NCBI GenBank assembly: GCA_026724425.1
Contig: JAIUCV010000083.1
Coordinates: 3,286,001-3,350,000, forward strand
Reading direction: 5' to 3'
DNA length: 64,000 bases
DNA from: Erythrophleum ivorense
Lineage: Eukaryota > Streptophyta > Magnoliopsida > Fabales > Fabaceae
Shown: positions 12,731-25,789 of the stretch, in pieces
Position numbering within the stretch: position 1 is the stretch's first letter
How the letters are laid out: the number at the start of each line of letters is the position of its first letter
The notes under the pieces: model-generated
What the model was told of the DNA's origin: nothing
Database searches by the model: none
Seen by the model: the letters and a program-made list of their open reading frames with translations, nothing else
Program-made: the position numbers and the translations under genes

Positions 12731-15516
12731 ACAATGTAGAAACATACTTGTAGTGTATGTAATGATCAAGCCGGACCCATACTTAGCCAAACATGCATTA
12801 GGTTCTCCACGGGACTATGAGGAGCAACTTGTGTGACATGATTCTAATTCCTTGAGAGGAACTTCAAAGCTACCATCCTGAGAGAAACATAAGTAGTAAG
12901 GAGTCCCAATCGTAGCTCTATGCCTCCACACAATGTAGGAACATACTTGTAGTGTATGTAATGATCAAGACGGACCCATACTTAGCCAAACATGCATTAG
13001 GTTCTCCACGGGACTATGAGGAGCAACATGTGTGACATGATTCTCATTCCTTGAGAGAAACATCAAAGCTACCATCCTGAGAGAAACATAAGTCGTAAAC
13101 AGTCCCAATCGTAGCTCTATGCCTCCACACAATGTAGAAACATACTTGTAGTGTATGTAATGATCAAGACGGACCCATACTTAGCCAAACACGCATTAGG
13201 TTCTCCACGGGACTATGAGGAGCAACATGTGTGACATGATTCTCATTCCTTGAGAGGAACATCAAAGCTAGCATCCTGAGAGAAACATAAGTAATAAGGA
13301 GTGCCAATCGTAGCTCTATGCCTCCACACAATGTAGAAACATATTTGTAGTGTTTGTAATGATCGAGACGGACCCATACTTAGCCAAACATGCATTAGGT
13401 TCTCCACGGGACTATGAGGAGCAACATGTGTGACATGATTCTCATTCCTTGAGAGGAACATCAAAGCTACCATCCTGAGAGAAACATAAGTAGTAAGGAG
13501 TCCCAATCGTAGCTCTATGCCTCCACACAATGTAGGAACATACTTGTAGTGTATGTAATGATCAAGACGGACCCATACTTAGCCAAACATGCATTAGGTT
13601 CTCCACGGGACTATGAGGAGCAACATGTGTGACATGATTCTAATTCCTTGAGAGGAACATCAAAGCTACCATCCTCAGAGAAACATAAGTAGTAAGGAGT
13701 CCCAATCGTAGCTCTATGCCTCCACACAATGTAGGAACATACTTGTAGTGTATGTTATGATCAAGACGGACCCATACTTAGCCAAACATGCATTAGTTTC
13801 TCCACGGGACTATGAGGAGCAACATGTGTGACATGATTCTAATTCCTTGAGAGGAACATCAAAGCTACCATCCTGAGAGAAACATAAGTAGTAAGGAGTC
13901 CCAATCGTAGCTCTATGCCTCCACACAATGTAGAAACATACTTGTAGTGTATGTATTGATCAAGACGGACCCATACTTAGCCAAACATGCATTAGGTTCT
14001 CCACGGGACTATGAGGAGCAACATGTGTGACATGATTCTCATTCCTTGAGAGGAACATCAAAGCTACCATCCTCAGAGAAACATAAGTAGTAAGGAGTCC
14101 CAATCGTAGCTCTATGCCTCCACACAATGTAGGAACATACTTGTAGTGTATGTAATGATCAAGACGGACCCATACTTAGCCAAACATGCATTAGGTTCTC
14201 CACGGGACTATGAGGAGCAACATGTGTGACATGATTCTCATTCCTTGAGAGGAACATCAAAGCTAGCATCCTGAGAGAAACATAAGTAATAAGGAGTCCC
14301 AATCGTAGCTCTATGCCTCCACACAATGTAGAAACATATTTGTAGTGTTTGTAATGATCAAGACGGACCCATACTTAGCCAAACATGCATTAGGTTCTCC
14401 ACGGGACTATGAGGAGCAACATGTGTGACATGATTCTCATTCCTTGAGAGGAACATCAAAGCTAGCATCCTGAGAGAAACATAAGTAATAAGGAGTCCCA
14501 ATCGTAGCTCTATGCCTCCACACAATGTAGAAACATATTTGTAGTGTATGTAATGATCAAGACGGACCCATACTTAGCCAAACATGCATTAGGTTCTCCA
14601 CGGGACTATGAGTAGCAACATGTGTGACATGATTCTAATTCCTCGAGAGGAACATCAAAGCTACCATCCTCAGAGAAACATAAGTTGTAAGGAGTCCCAA
14701 TCGTAGCTCTATGCCTCCACACAATGTAGGAACATACTTGTAGTGTATGTTATGATCAAGACGGACCCATACTTAGCCAAACATGCATTAGGTTCTCCAC
14801 GGGACTATGAGGAGCAACATGTGTGACATGATTCTAATTCCTTGAGAGGAACATCAAAGCTACCATCCTGAGAGAAACATAAGTAGTAAGGAGTCCCAAT
14901 CGTAGCTCTATGCCTCCACACAATGTAGAAACATACTTGTAGTGTATGTATTGATCAAGACGGACCCATACTTAGCCAAACATGCATTAGGTTCTCCACG
15001 GGACTATGAGGAGCAACATGTGTGACATGATTCTCATTCCTTGAGAGGAACATCAAAGCTACCATCCTCAGAGAAACATAAGTAGTAAGGAGTCCCAATC
15101 GTAGCTCTATGCCTCCACACAATGTAGGAACATACTTGCAGTGTATGTAATGATCAAGACGGACCCATACTTAGCCAAACATGCATTAGGTTCTCCACGG
15201 GACTATGAGGAGCAACATGTGTGACATGATTCTCATTCCTTGAGAGGAACATCAAAGCTACCATCCTGAGAGAAACATAAGTAGTAAGGAGTCCCAATCG
15301 TAGCTCTATGCCTCCACACAATGTAGGAACATACTTGTAGTGTATGTAATGATCAAGACGGACCCATACTTAGCCAAACATGCATTAGGTTCTCCACGGG
15401 ACTATGAGGAGCAACATGTGTGACATGATTCTCATTCCTTGAGAGAAACATCAAAGCTACCATCCTGAGAGAAACATAAGTCGTAAAGAGTCCCAATCGT
15501 AGCTCTATGCCTCCAC
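12731..15516 (+). repeat. Higher-order repeat unit variant (14 monomers)
   Basis: Delimited by CCGG-type monomers at 12731 and 15517, 2786 bp apart (exactly 14 x 199). The order of variants is related to the upstream units but rearranged. It includes a monomer with ATGATCGAGACGG near 13364 and one with AGTTGTAAGG near 14685. Confidence 0.65.
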
Positions 15517-18500
15517 ACAATGTAGAAACATACTTGTAGTGTATGTAATGATCAAGCCGGACCCATACTTAGCCAAACATGCATTAGGTTCTCCACGGGA
15601 CTATGAGGAGCAACTTGTGTGACATGATTCTAATTCCTTGAGAGGAACTTCAAAGCTACCATCCTGAGAGAAACATAAGTAGTAAGGAGTCCCAATCGTA
15701 GCTCTATGCCTCCACACAATGTAGGAACATACTTGTAGTGTATGTAATGATCAAGACGGACCCATACTTAGCCAAACATGCATTAGGTTCTCCACGGGAC
15801 TATGAGGAGCAACATGTGTGACATGATTCTCATTCCTTGAGAGAAACATCAAAGCTACCATCCTGAGAGAAACATAAGTCGTAAAGAGTCCCAATCGTAG
15901 CTCTATGCCTCCACACAATGTAGAAACATACTTGTAGTGTATGTAATGATCAAGACGGACCCATACTTAGCCAAACACGCATTAGGTTCTCCACGGGACT
16001 ATGAGGAGCAACATGTGTGACATGATTCTCATTCCTTGAGAGGAACATCAAAGCTAGCATCCTGAGAGAAACATAAGTAATAAGGAGTCCCAATCGTAGC
16101 TCTATGCCTCCACACAATGTAGAAACATATTTGTAGTGTTTGTAATGATCAAGACGGACCCATACTTAGCCAAACATGCATTAGGTTCTCCACGGGACTA
16201 TGAGGAGCAACATGTGTGACATGATTCTCATTCCTTGAGAGGAACATCAAAGCTACCATCCTGAGAGAAACATAAGTAGTAAGGAGTCCCAATCGTAGCT
16301 CTATGCCTCCACACAATGTAGGAACATACTTGTAGTGTATGTAATGATCAAGACGTCCCCATACTTAGCCAAACATGCATTAGGTTCTCCACGGGACTAT
16401 GAGGAGCAACATGTGTGACATGATTCTCATTCCTTGAGAGGAACATCAAAGCTACCATCCTGAGAGAAACATAAGTAGTAAGGAGTCCCAATCGTAGCTC
16501 TATGCCTCCACACAATGTAGAAACATACTTGTAGTGTATGTAATGATCAAGACGGACCCATACTTAGCAAAACACGCATTAGGTTCTCCACGGGACTATG
16601 AGGAGCAACATGTGTGACATGATTCTCATTCCTTGAGAGGAACATCAAAGCTAGCATCCTGAGAGAAACATAAGTACTAAGGAGTCCCAATCGTAGCTCT
16701 ATGCCTCCACACAATGTAGAAACATACTTGTAGTGTATGTAATGATCAAGACGGATCCACACTTAGCCAAACATGCATTAGGTTCTCCACGGGACTATGA
16801 GGAGCAACATGTGTGACATGATACACATTCCTTGAGAGGAACATCAAAGCTACCATCCTGAGAGAAACATAAGTAGTAAGGAGTCCCAATCGTAGCTCTA
16901 TGCCTCCACACAATGTAGGAACATACTTGTAGTGTATGTAATGATCAAGACGGACCCATACTTAGCCAAACATGCATTAGGTTCTCCACGGGACTATGAG
17001 GAGCAACATGTGTGACATGATTCTCATTCCTTGAGAGAAACATCAAAGCTACCATCCTGAGAGAAACATAAGTCGTAAAGAGTCCCAATCGTAGCTCTAT
17101 GCCTCCACACAATGTAGAAACATACTTGTAGTGTATGTAATGATCAAGACGGACCCATACTTAGCCAAACATGCATTAGGTTCTCCACGGGACTATGAGG
17201 AGCAACATGTGTGACATGATTCTCATTCCTTGAGAGAAACATCAAAGCTAGCATCCTGAGAGAAACATAAGTAATAAGGAGTCCCAATCGTAGCTCTATG
17301 CCTCCACACAATGTAGAAACATATTTGTAGTGTTTGTAATGATCAAGACGGACCCATACTTAGCCAAACATGCATTAGGTTCTCCACGGGACTATGAGGA
17401 GCAACATGTGTGACATGATTCTCATTCCTTGAGAGGAACATCAAAGCTACCATCCTGAGAGAAACATAAGTAGTAAGGAGTCCCAATCGTAGCTCTATGC
17501 CTCCACACAATGTAGGAAAATACTTGTAGTGTATGTAATGATCAAGACGGACCCATACTTAGCCAAACATGCATTAGGTTCTCCACGGGACTATGAGGAG
17601 CAACATGTGTGACATGATTCTAATTCCTTGAGAGGAACATCAAAGCTACCATCCTCAGAGAAACATAAGTAGTAAGGAGTCCCAATCGTAGCTCTATGCC
17701 TCCACACAATGTAGGAACATACTTGTAGTGTATGTTATGATCAAGACGGACCCATACTTAGCCAAACATGCATTAGGTTCTCCACGGGACTATGAGGAGC
17801 AACATGTGTGACATGATTCTAATTCCTTGAGAGGAACATCAAAGCTACCATCCTGAGAGAAACATAAGTAGTAAGGAGTCCCAATCGTAACTCTATGCCT
17901 CCACACAATGTAGAAACATACTTGTAGTGTATGTATTGATCAAGACGGACCCATACTTAGCCAAACATGCATTAGGTTCTCCACGGGACTATGAGGAGCA
18001 ACATGTGTGACATGATTCTCATTCCTTGAGAGGAACATCAAAGCTACCATCCTGAGAGAAACATAAGTAATAAGGAGTCCCAATCGTAGCTCTATGCCTC
18101 CACACAATGTAGAAACATATTTTAGTGTTTGTAATGATCAAGACGGACCCATACTTAGCCAAACATGCATTAGGTTCTCCACGGGACTATGAGGAGCAAC
18201 ATGTGTGACATGATTCTCATTCCTTGAGAGGAACATCAAAGCTACCATCCTGAGAGAAACATAAGTAGTAAGGAGTCCCAATCGTAGCTCTATGCCTCCA
18301 CACAATGAAGGAACATACTTGTAGTGTATGTAATGATCAAGACGGACCCATACTTAGCCAAACATGCATTAGGTTCTCCACGGGACTATGAGGAGCAACA
18401 TGTGTGACATGATTCTCATTCCTTGAGAGGAACATCAAAGCTACCATCCTGAGAGAAACATAAGTAGTAAGGAGTCCCAATCGTAGCTCTATGCCTCCAC

Positions 18501-20219
18501 ACAATGTAGAAACATACTTGTAGTGTATGTAATGATCAAGGCGGACCCATACTTAGCCAAACATGCATTAGGTTCTCCACGGGACTATGAGGAGCAACAT
18601 GTGTGACATGATTCTAATTCCTTGAGAGGAACATCAAAGCTACCATCCTGAGAGAAACATAAGTAGTAAGGAGTCCCAATCGTAGCTCTATGCCTCCACA
18701 CAATGTAGAAACATACTTGTAGTGTATGTAATGATCAAGGCGGACCCATACTTAGCCAAACATGCATTAGGTTCTCCACGGGACTATGAGGAGCAACATG
18801 TGTGACATGATTCTAATTCCTTGAGAGGAACATCAAAGCTACCATCCTGAGAGAAACATAAGTAGTAAGGAGTCCCAATCGTAGCTCTATGCCTCCACAC
18901 AATGTAGAAACATACTTGTAGTGTATGTAATGATCAAGACGGACCCATACTTAGCCAAACATGCATTAGGTTCTCCACGGGACTATGAGGAGCAACATGT
19001 GTGACATGATACTCATTCCTTGAGAGGAACATCAAAGCTACCATCCTGAGAGAAACATAAGTAGTAAGGAGTCCCAATCGTAGCTCTATGCCTCCACACA
19101 ATGTAGGAACATACTTGTAGTGTATGTAATGATCAAGACGGACCCATACTTAGCCAAACATGCATTAGGTTCTCCACGGGACTATGAGGAGCAACATGTG
19201 TGACATGATTCTCATTCCTTGAGAGAAACATCAAAGCTACCATCCTGAGAGAAACATAAGTCGTAAAGAGTCCCAATCGTAGCTCTATGCCTCCACACAA
19301 TGTAGAAACATACTTGTAGTGTATGTAATGATCAAGACGGACCCATACTTAGCCAAACACGCATTAGGTTCTCCACGGGACTATGAGGAGCAACATGTGT
19401 GACATGATTCTCATTCCTTGAGAGGAACATCAAAGCTAGCATCCTGAGAGAAACATCAGTACTAAGGAGTCCCAATCGTAGCTCTATGCCTCCACACAAT
19501 GTAGAAACATACTTGTAGTGTATGTAATGATCAAGACGGATCCACACTTAGCCAAACATGCATTAGGTTCTCCACGGGACTATGAGGAGCAACATGTGTG
19601 ACATGATACTCATTCCTTGAGAGGAACATCAAAGCTACCATCCTGAGAGAAACATAAGTAGTAAGGAGTCCCAATCGTAGCTCTATGCCTCCACACAATG
19701 TAGGAAAATACTTGTAGTGTATGTAATGATCAAGACGGACCCATACTTAGCCAAACATGCATTAGGTTCTCCACGGGACTATGAGGAGCAACATGTGTGA
19801 CATGATTCTAATTCCTTGAGAGGAACATCAAAGCTACCATCCTCAGAGAAACATAAGTAGTAAGGAGTCCCAATCGTAGCTCTATGCCTCCACACAATGT
19901 AGGAACATACTTGTAGTGTATGTTATGATCAAGACGGACCCATACTTAGCCAAACATGCATTAGGTTCTCCACGGGACTATGAGGAGCAACATGTGTGAC
20001 ATGATTCTAATTCCTTGAGAGGAACATCAAAGCTACCATCCTGAGAGAAACATAAGTAGTAAGGAGTCCCAATCGTAGCTCTATGCCTCCACACAATGTA
20101 GAAACATACTTGTAGTGTATGTATTGATCAAGACGGACCCATACTTAGCCAAACATGCATTAGGTTCTCCACGGGACTATGAGGAGCAACATGTGTGACA
20201 TGATTCTCATTCCTTGAGA

Positions 20220-23200
20220 GGAACATCAAAGCTACCATCCTGAGAGAAACATAAGTAGTAAGGAGTCCCAATCGTAGCTCTATGCCTCCACACAATGTAG
20301 AAACATACTTGTAGTGTATGTAATGATCAAGGCGGACCCATACTTAGCCAAACATGCATTAGGTTCTCCACGGGACTATGAGGAGCAACATGTGTGACAT
20401 GATTCTAATTCCTTGAGAGGAACATCAAAGCTACCATCCTGAGAGAAACATAAGTAGTAAGGAGTCCCAATCGTAGCTCTATGCCTCCACACAATGTAGA
20501 AACATACTTGTAGTGTATGTAATGATCAAGGCGGACCCATACTTAGCCAAACATGCATTAGGTTCTCCACGGGACTATGAGGAGCAACATGTGTGACATG
20601 ATTCTAATTCCTTGAGAGGAACATCAAAGCTACCATCCTGAGAGAAACATAAGTAGTAAGGAGTCCCAATCGTAGCTCTATGCCTCCACACAATGTAGAA
20701 ACATACTTGTAGTGTATGTAATGATCAAGACGGACCCATACTTAGCCAAACATGCATTAGGTTCTCCACGGGACTATGAGGAGCAACATGTGTGACATGA
20801 TACTCATTCCTTGAGAGGAACATCAAAGCTACCATCCTGAGAGAAACATAAGTAGTAAGGAGTCCCAATCGTAGCTCTATGCCTCCACACAATGTAGGAA
20901 CATACTTGTAGTGTATGTAATGATCAAGACGGACCCATACTTAGCCAAACATGCATTAGGTTCTCCACGGGACTATGAGGAGCAACATGTGTGACATGAT
21001 TCTCATTCCTTGAGAGAAACATCAAAGCTACCATCCTGAGAGAAACATAAGTCGTAAAGAGTCCCAATCGTAGCTCTATGCCTCCACACAATGTAGAAAC
21101 ATACTTGTAGTGTATGTAATGATCAAGACGGACCCATACTTAGCCAAACACGCATTAGGTTCTCCACGGGACTATGAGGAGCAACATGTGTGACATGATT
21201 CTCATTCCTTGAGAGGAACATCAAAGCTAGCATCCTGAGAGAAACATAAGTACTAAGGAGTCCCAATCGTAGCTCTATGCCTCCACACAATGTAGAAACA
21301 TACTTGTAGTGTATGTAATGATCAAGACGGATCCACACTTAGCCAAACATGCATTAGGTTCTCCACGGGACTATGAGGAGCAACATGTGTGACATGATAC
21401 TCATTCCTTGAGAGGAACATCAAAGCTACCATCCTGAGAGAAACATAAGTAGTAAGGAGTCCCAATCGTAGCTCTATGCCTCCACACAATGTAGGAACAT
21501 ACTTGTAGTGTATGTAATGATCAAGACGGACCCATACTTAGCCAAACATGCATTAGGTTCTCCACGGGACTATGAGGAGCAACATGTGTGACATGATTCT
21601 CATTCCTTGAGAGAAACATCAAAGCTACCATCCTGAGAGAAACATAAGTCATAAAGAGTCCCAATCGTAGCTCTATGCCTCCACACAATGTAGGAACATA
21701 CTTGTAGTGTATGTAATGATCAAGACGGACCCATACTTAGCCAAACATGCATTAGGTTCTCCACGGGACTATGAGGAGCAACATGTGTGACATGATTCTA
21801 ATTCCTCGAGAGGAACATCAAAGCTACCATCCTCAGAGAAACATAAGTAGTAAGGAGTCCCAATCGTAGCTCTATGCCTCCACACAATGTAGGAACATAC
21901 TTGTAGTGTATGTTATGATCAAGACGGACCCATACTTAGCCAAACATGCATTAGGTTCTCCACGGGACTATGAGGAGCAACATGTGTGACATGATTCTAA
22001 TTCCTTGAGAGGAACATCAAAGCTACCATCCTGAGAGAAACATAAGTAGTAAGGAGTCCCAAACGTAGCTCTATGCCTCCACACAATGTAGAAACATACT
22101 TGTAGTGTATGTATTGATCAAGACGGACCCATACTTAGCCAAACATGCATTAGGTTCTCCACGGGACTATGAGGAGCAACATGTGTGACATGATTCTCAT
22201 TCCTTGAGAGGAACATCAAAGCTACCATCCTGAGAGAAACATAAGTAGTAAGGAGTCCCAATCGTAGCTCTATGCCTCCACACAATGTAGGAACATACTT
22301 GTAGTGTATGTAATGATCAAGACGGACCCATACTTAGCCAAACATGCATTAGGTTCTCCACGGGACTATGAGGAGCAACATGTGTGACATGATTCTCATT
22401 CCTTGAGAGGAACATCAAAGCTAGCATCCTGAGAGAAACATAAGTAATAAGGAGTCCCAATCGTAGCTCTATGCCTCCACACAATGTAGAAACATATTTG
22501 TAGTGTTTGTAATGATCAAGACGGACCCATACTTAGCCAAACATGCATTAGGTTCTCCACGGGACTATGAGGAGCAACATGTGTGACATGATTCTCATTC
22601 CTCGAGAGGAACATCAAAGCTACCATCCTCAGAGAAACATAAGTAGTAAGGAGTCCCAATCGTAGCTCTATGCCTCCACACAATGTAGGAACATACTTGT
22701 AGTGTATGTAATGATCAAGACGGACCCATACTTAGCCAAACATGCATTAGGTTCTCCACGGGACTATGAGGAGCAACATGTGTGACATGATTCTAATTCC
22801 TCGAGAGGAACATCAAAGCTACCATCCTCAGAGAAAAATAAGTAGTAAGGAGTCCCAATCGTAGCTCTATGCCTCCACACAATGTAAGAACATACTTGTA
22901 GTGTATGTTATGATCAAGACGGACCCATACTTAGCCAAACATGCATTAGGTTCTCCACGGGACTATGAGGAGCAACATGTGTGACATGATTCTAATTCCT
23001 TGAGAGGAACATCAAAGCTACCATCCTGAGAGAAACATAAGTTGTAAGGAGTCCCAATCGTAGCTCTCTGCCTCCACACAATGTAGAAACATACTTGTAG
23101 TGTATGTAATGATCAAGACGGACCCATACTTAGCCAAACATGCATTAGGTTCTCCACGGGATTATGAGGAGCAACATGTGTGACATGATTCTCATTCCTT

Positions 23201-23480
23201 GAGAGGAACATCAAAGCTACCATCCTGAGAGAAACATAAGTAGTAAGGAGTCCCAATCGTAGCTCTATGCCTCCACACAATGTAGAAACATACTTGTAGT
23301 GTATGTAATGATCAAGGCGGACCCATACTTAGCCAAACATGCATTAGGTTCTCCACGGGACTATGAGGAGCAACATGTGTGACATGATTCTCATTCCTTG
23401 AGAGGAACATCAAAGCTACCATCCTGAGAGAAACATAAGTAGTAAGGAGTCCCAATCGTAGCTCTATGCCTCCACACAAT
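20220..23480 (+). repeat. Segmental duplication within satellite, copy 1
   Basis: About 3.26 kb of satellite repeated at a constant 5570-bp offset at 25790-29050. Rare private variants recur at the exact offset: CCCAAACGTAG (22061/27631), the pair of AAGGCGGACC monomers (20331/25901), the ATGATACTCATT monomer (20801/26371), AGAGAAAAATAAG, TGTAAGAACATAC, AGCTCTCTGCC and GGGATTATG. Only a few substitutions separate the copies. Confidence 0.8.
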
Positions 23481-25789
23481 GTAGGAACATACTTGTAGTG
23501 TATGTAATGATCAAGACGGACCCATACTTAGCCAAACATGCATTAGGTTCTCCACGGGACTATGAGGAGCAACATGTGTGACATGATTCTCATTCCTTGA
23601 GTGGAACATCAAAGCTACCATCCTGAGAGAAACATAAGTAGTAAGGAGTCCCAATCGTAGCTCTATGCCTCCACACAATGTAGAAACATACTTGTAGTGT
23701 ATGTAATGATCAAGACGGACCCATACTTAGCCAAACACGCATTAGGTTCTCCACGGGACTATGAGGAGCAACATGTGTGACATGATTCTCATTCCTTGAG
23801 AGGAACATCAAAGCTAGCATCCTGAGAGAAACATAAGTAGTAAGGAGTCCCAATCGTAGCTCTATGCCTCCACACAATGAAGGAACATACTTGTAGTGTA
23901 TGTAATGATCAAGACGGACCCATACTTAGCCAAACATGCATTAGGTTCTCCACGGGACTATGAGGAGCAACATGTGTGACATGATTCTCATTCCTTGAGA
24001 GGAACATCAAAGCTACCATCCTGAGAGAAACATAAGTAGTAAGGAGTCCCAATCGTAGCTCTATGCCTCCACACAATGTAGAAACATACTTGTAGTGTAT
24101 GTAATGATCAAGGCGGACCCATACTTAGCCAAACATGCATTAGGTTCTCCACGGGACTATGAGGAGCAACATGTGTGACATGATTCTAATTCCTTGAGAG
24201 GAACATCAAAGCTACCATCCTGAGAGAAACATAAGTAGTAAGGAGTCCCAATCGTAGCTCTATGCCTCCACACAATGTAGAAACATACTTGTAGTGTATG
24301 TAATGATCAAGGCGGACCCATACTTAGCCAAACATGCATTAGGTTCTCCACGGGACTATGAGGAGCAACATGTGTGACATGATTCTAATTCCTTGAGAGG
24401 AACATCAAAGCTACCATCCTGAGAGAAACATAAGTAGTAAGGAGTCCCAATCGTAGCTCTATGCCTCCACACAATGTAGAAACATACTTGTAGTGTATGT
24501 AATGATCAAGACGGACCCATACTTAGCCAAACATGCATTAGGTTCTCCACGGGACTATGAGGAGCAACATGTGTGACATGATTCTCATTCCTTGAGAGGA
24601 ACATCAAAGCTAGCATCCTGAGAGAAACATAAGTACTAAGGAGTCCCAATCGTAGCTCTATGCCTCCACACAATGTAGAAACATACTTGTAGTGTATGTA
24701 ATGATCAAGACGGATCCACACTTAGCCAAACATGCATTAGGTTCTCCACGGGACTATGAGGAGCAACATGTGTGACATGATACTCATTCCTTGAGAGGAA
24801 CATCAAAGCTACCATCCTGAGAGAAACATAAGTAGTAAGGAGTCCCAATCGTAGCTCTATGCCTCCACACAATGTAGGAAAATACTTGTAGTGTATGTAA
24901 TGATCAAGACGGACCCATACTTAGCCAAACATGCATTAGGTTCTCCACGGGACTATGAGGAGCAACATGTGTGACATGATTCTAATTCCTTGAGAGGAAC
25001 ATCAAAGCTACCATCCTCAGAGAAACATAAGTAGTAAGGAGTCCCAATCGTAGCTCTATGCCTCCACACAATGTAGGAACATACTTGTAGTGTATGTTAT
25101 GATCAAGACGGACCCATACTTAGCCAAACATGCATTAGGTTCTCCACGGGACTATGAGGAGCAACATGTGTGACATGATTCTAATTCCTTGAGAGGAACA
25201 TCAAAGCTACCATCCTGAGAGAAACATAAGTAGTAAGGAGTCCCAATCGTAGCTCTATGCCTCCACACAATGTAGAAACATACTTGTAGTGTATGTATTG
25301 ATCAAGACGGACCCATACTTAGCCAAACATGCATTAGGTTCTCCACGGGACTATGAGGAGCAACATGTGTGACATGATTCTCATTCCTTGAGAGGAACAT
25401 CAAAGCTACCATCCTGAGAGAAACATAAGTAATAAGGAGTCCCAATCGTAGCTCTATGCCTCCACACAATGTAGAAACATATTTTAGTGTTTGTAATGAT
25501 CAAGACGGACCCATACTTAGCCAAACATGCATTAGGTTCTCCACGGGACTATGAGGAGCAACATGTGTGACATGATTCTCATTCCTTGAGAGGAACATCA
25601 AAGCTACCATCCTGAGAGAAACATAAGTAGTAAGGAGTCCCAATCGTAGCTCTATGCCTCCACACAATGAAGGAACATACTTGTAGTGTATGTAATGATC
25701 AAGACGGACCCATACTTAGCCAAACATGCATTAGGTTCTCCACGGGACTATGAGGAGCAACATGTGTGACATGATTCTCATTCCTTGGA

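Noticed and set aside
13243..13530. A 95-residue open frame on the - strand
   Set aside because: Same satellite reading frame, longer only because of one variant monomer (ATGATCGAGACG). Not a gene.
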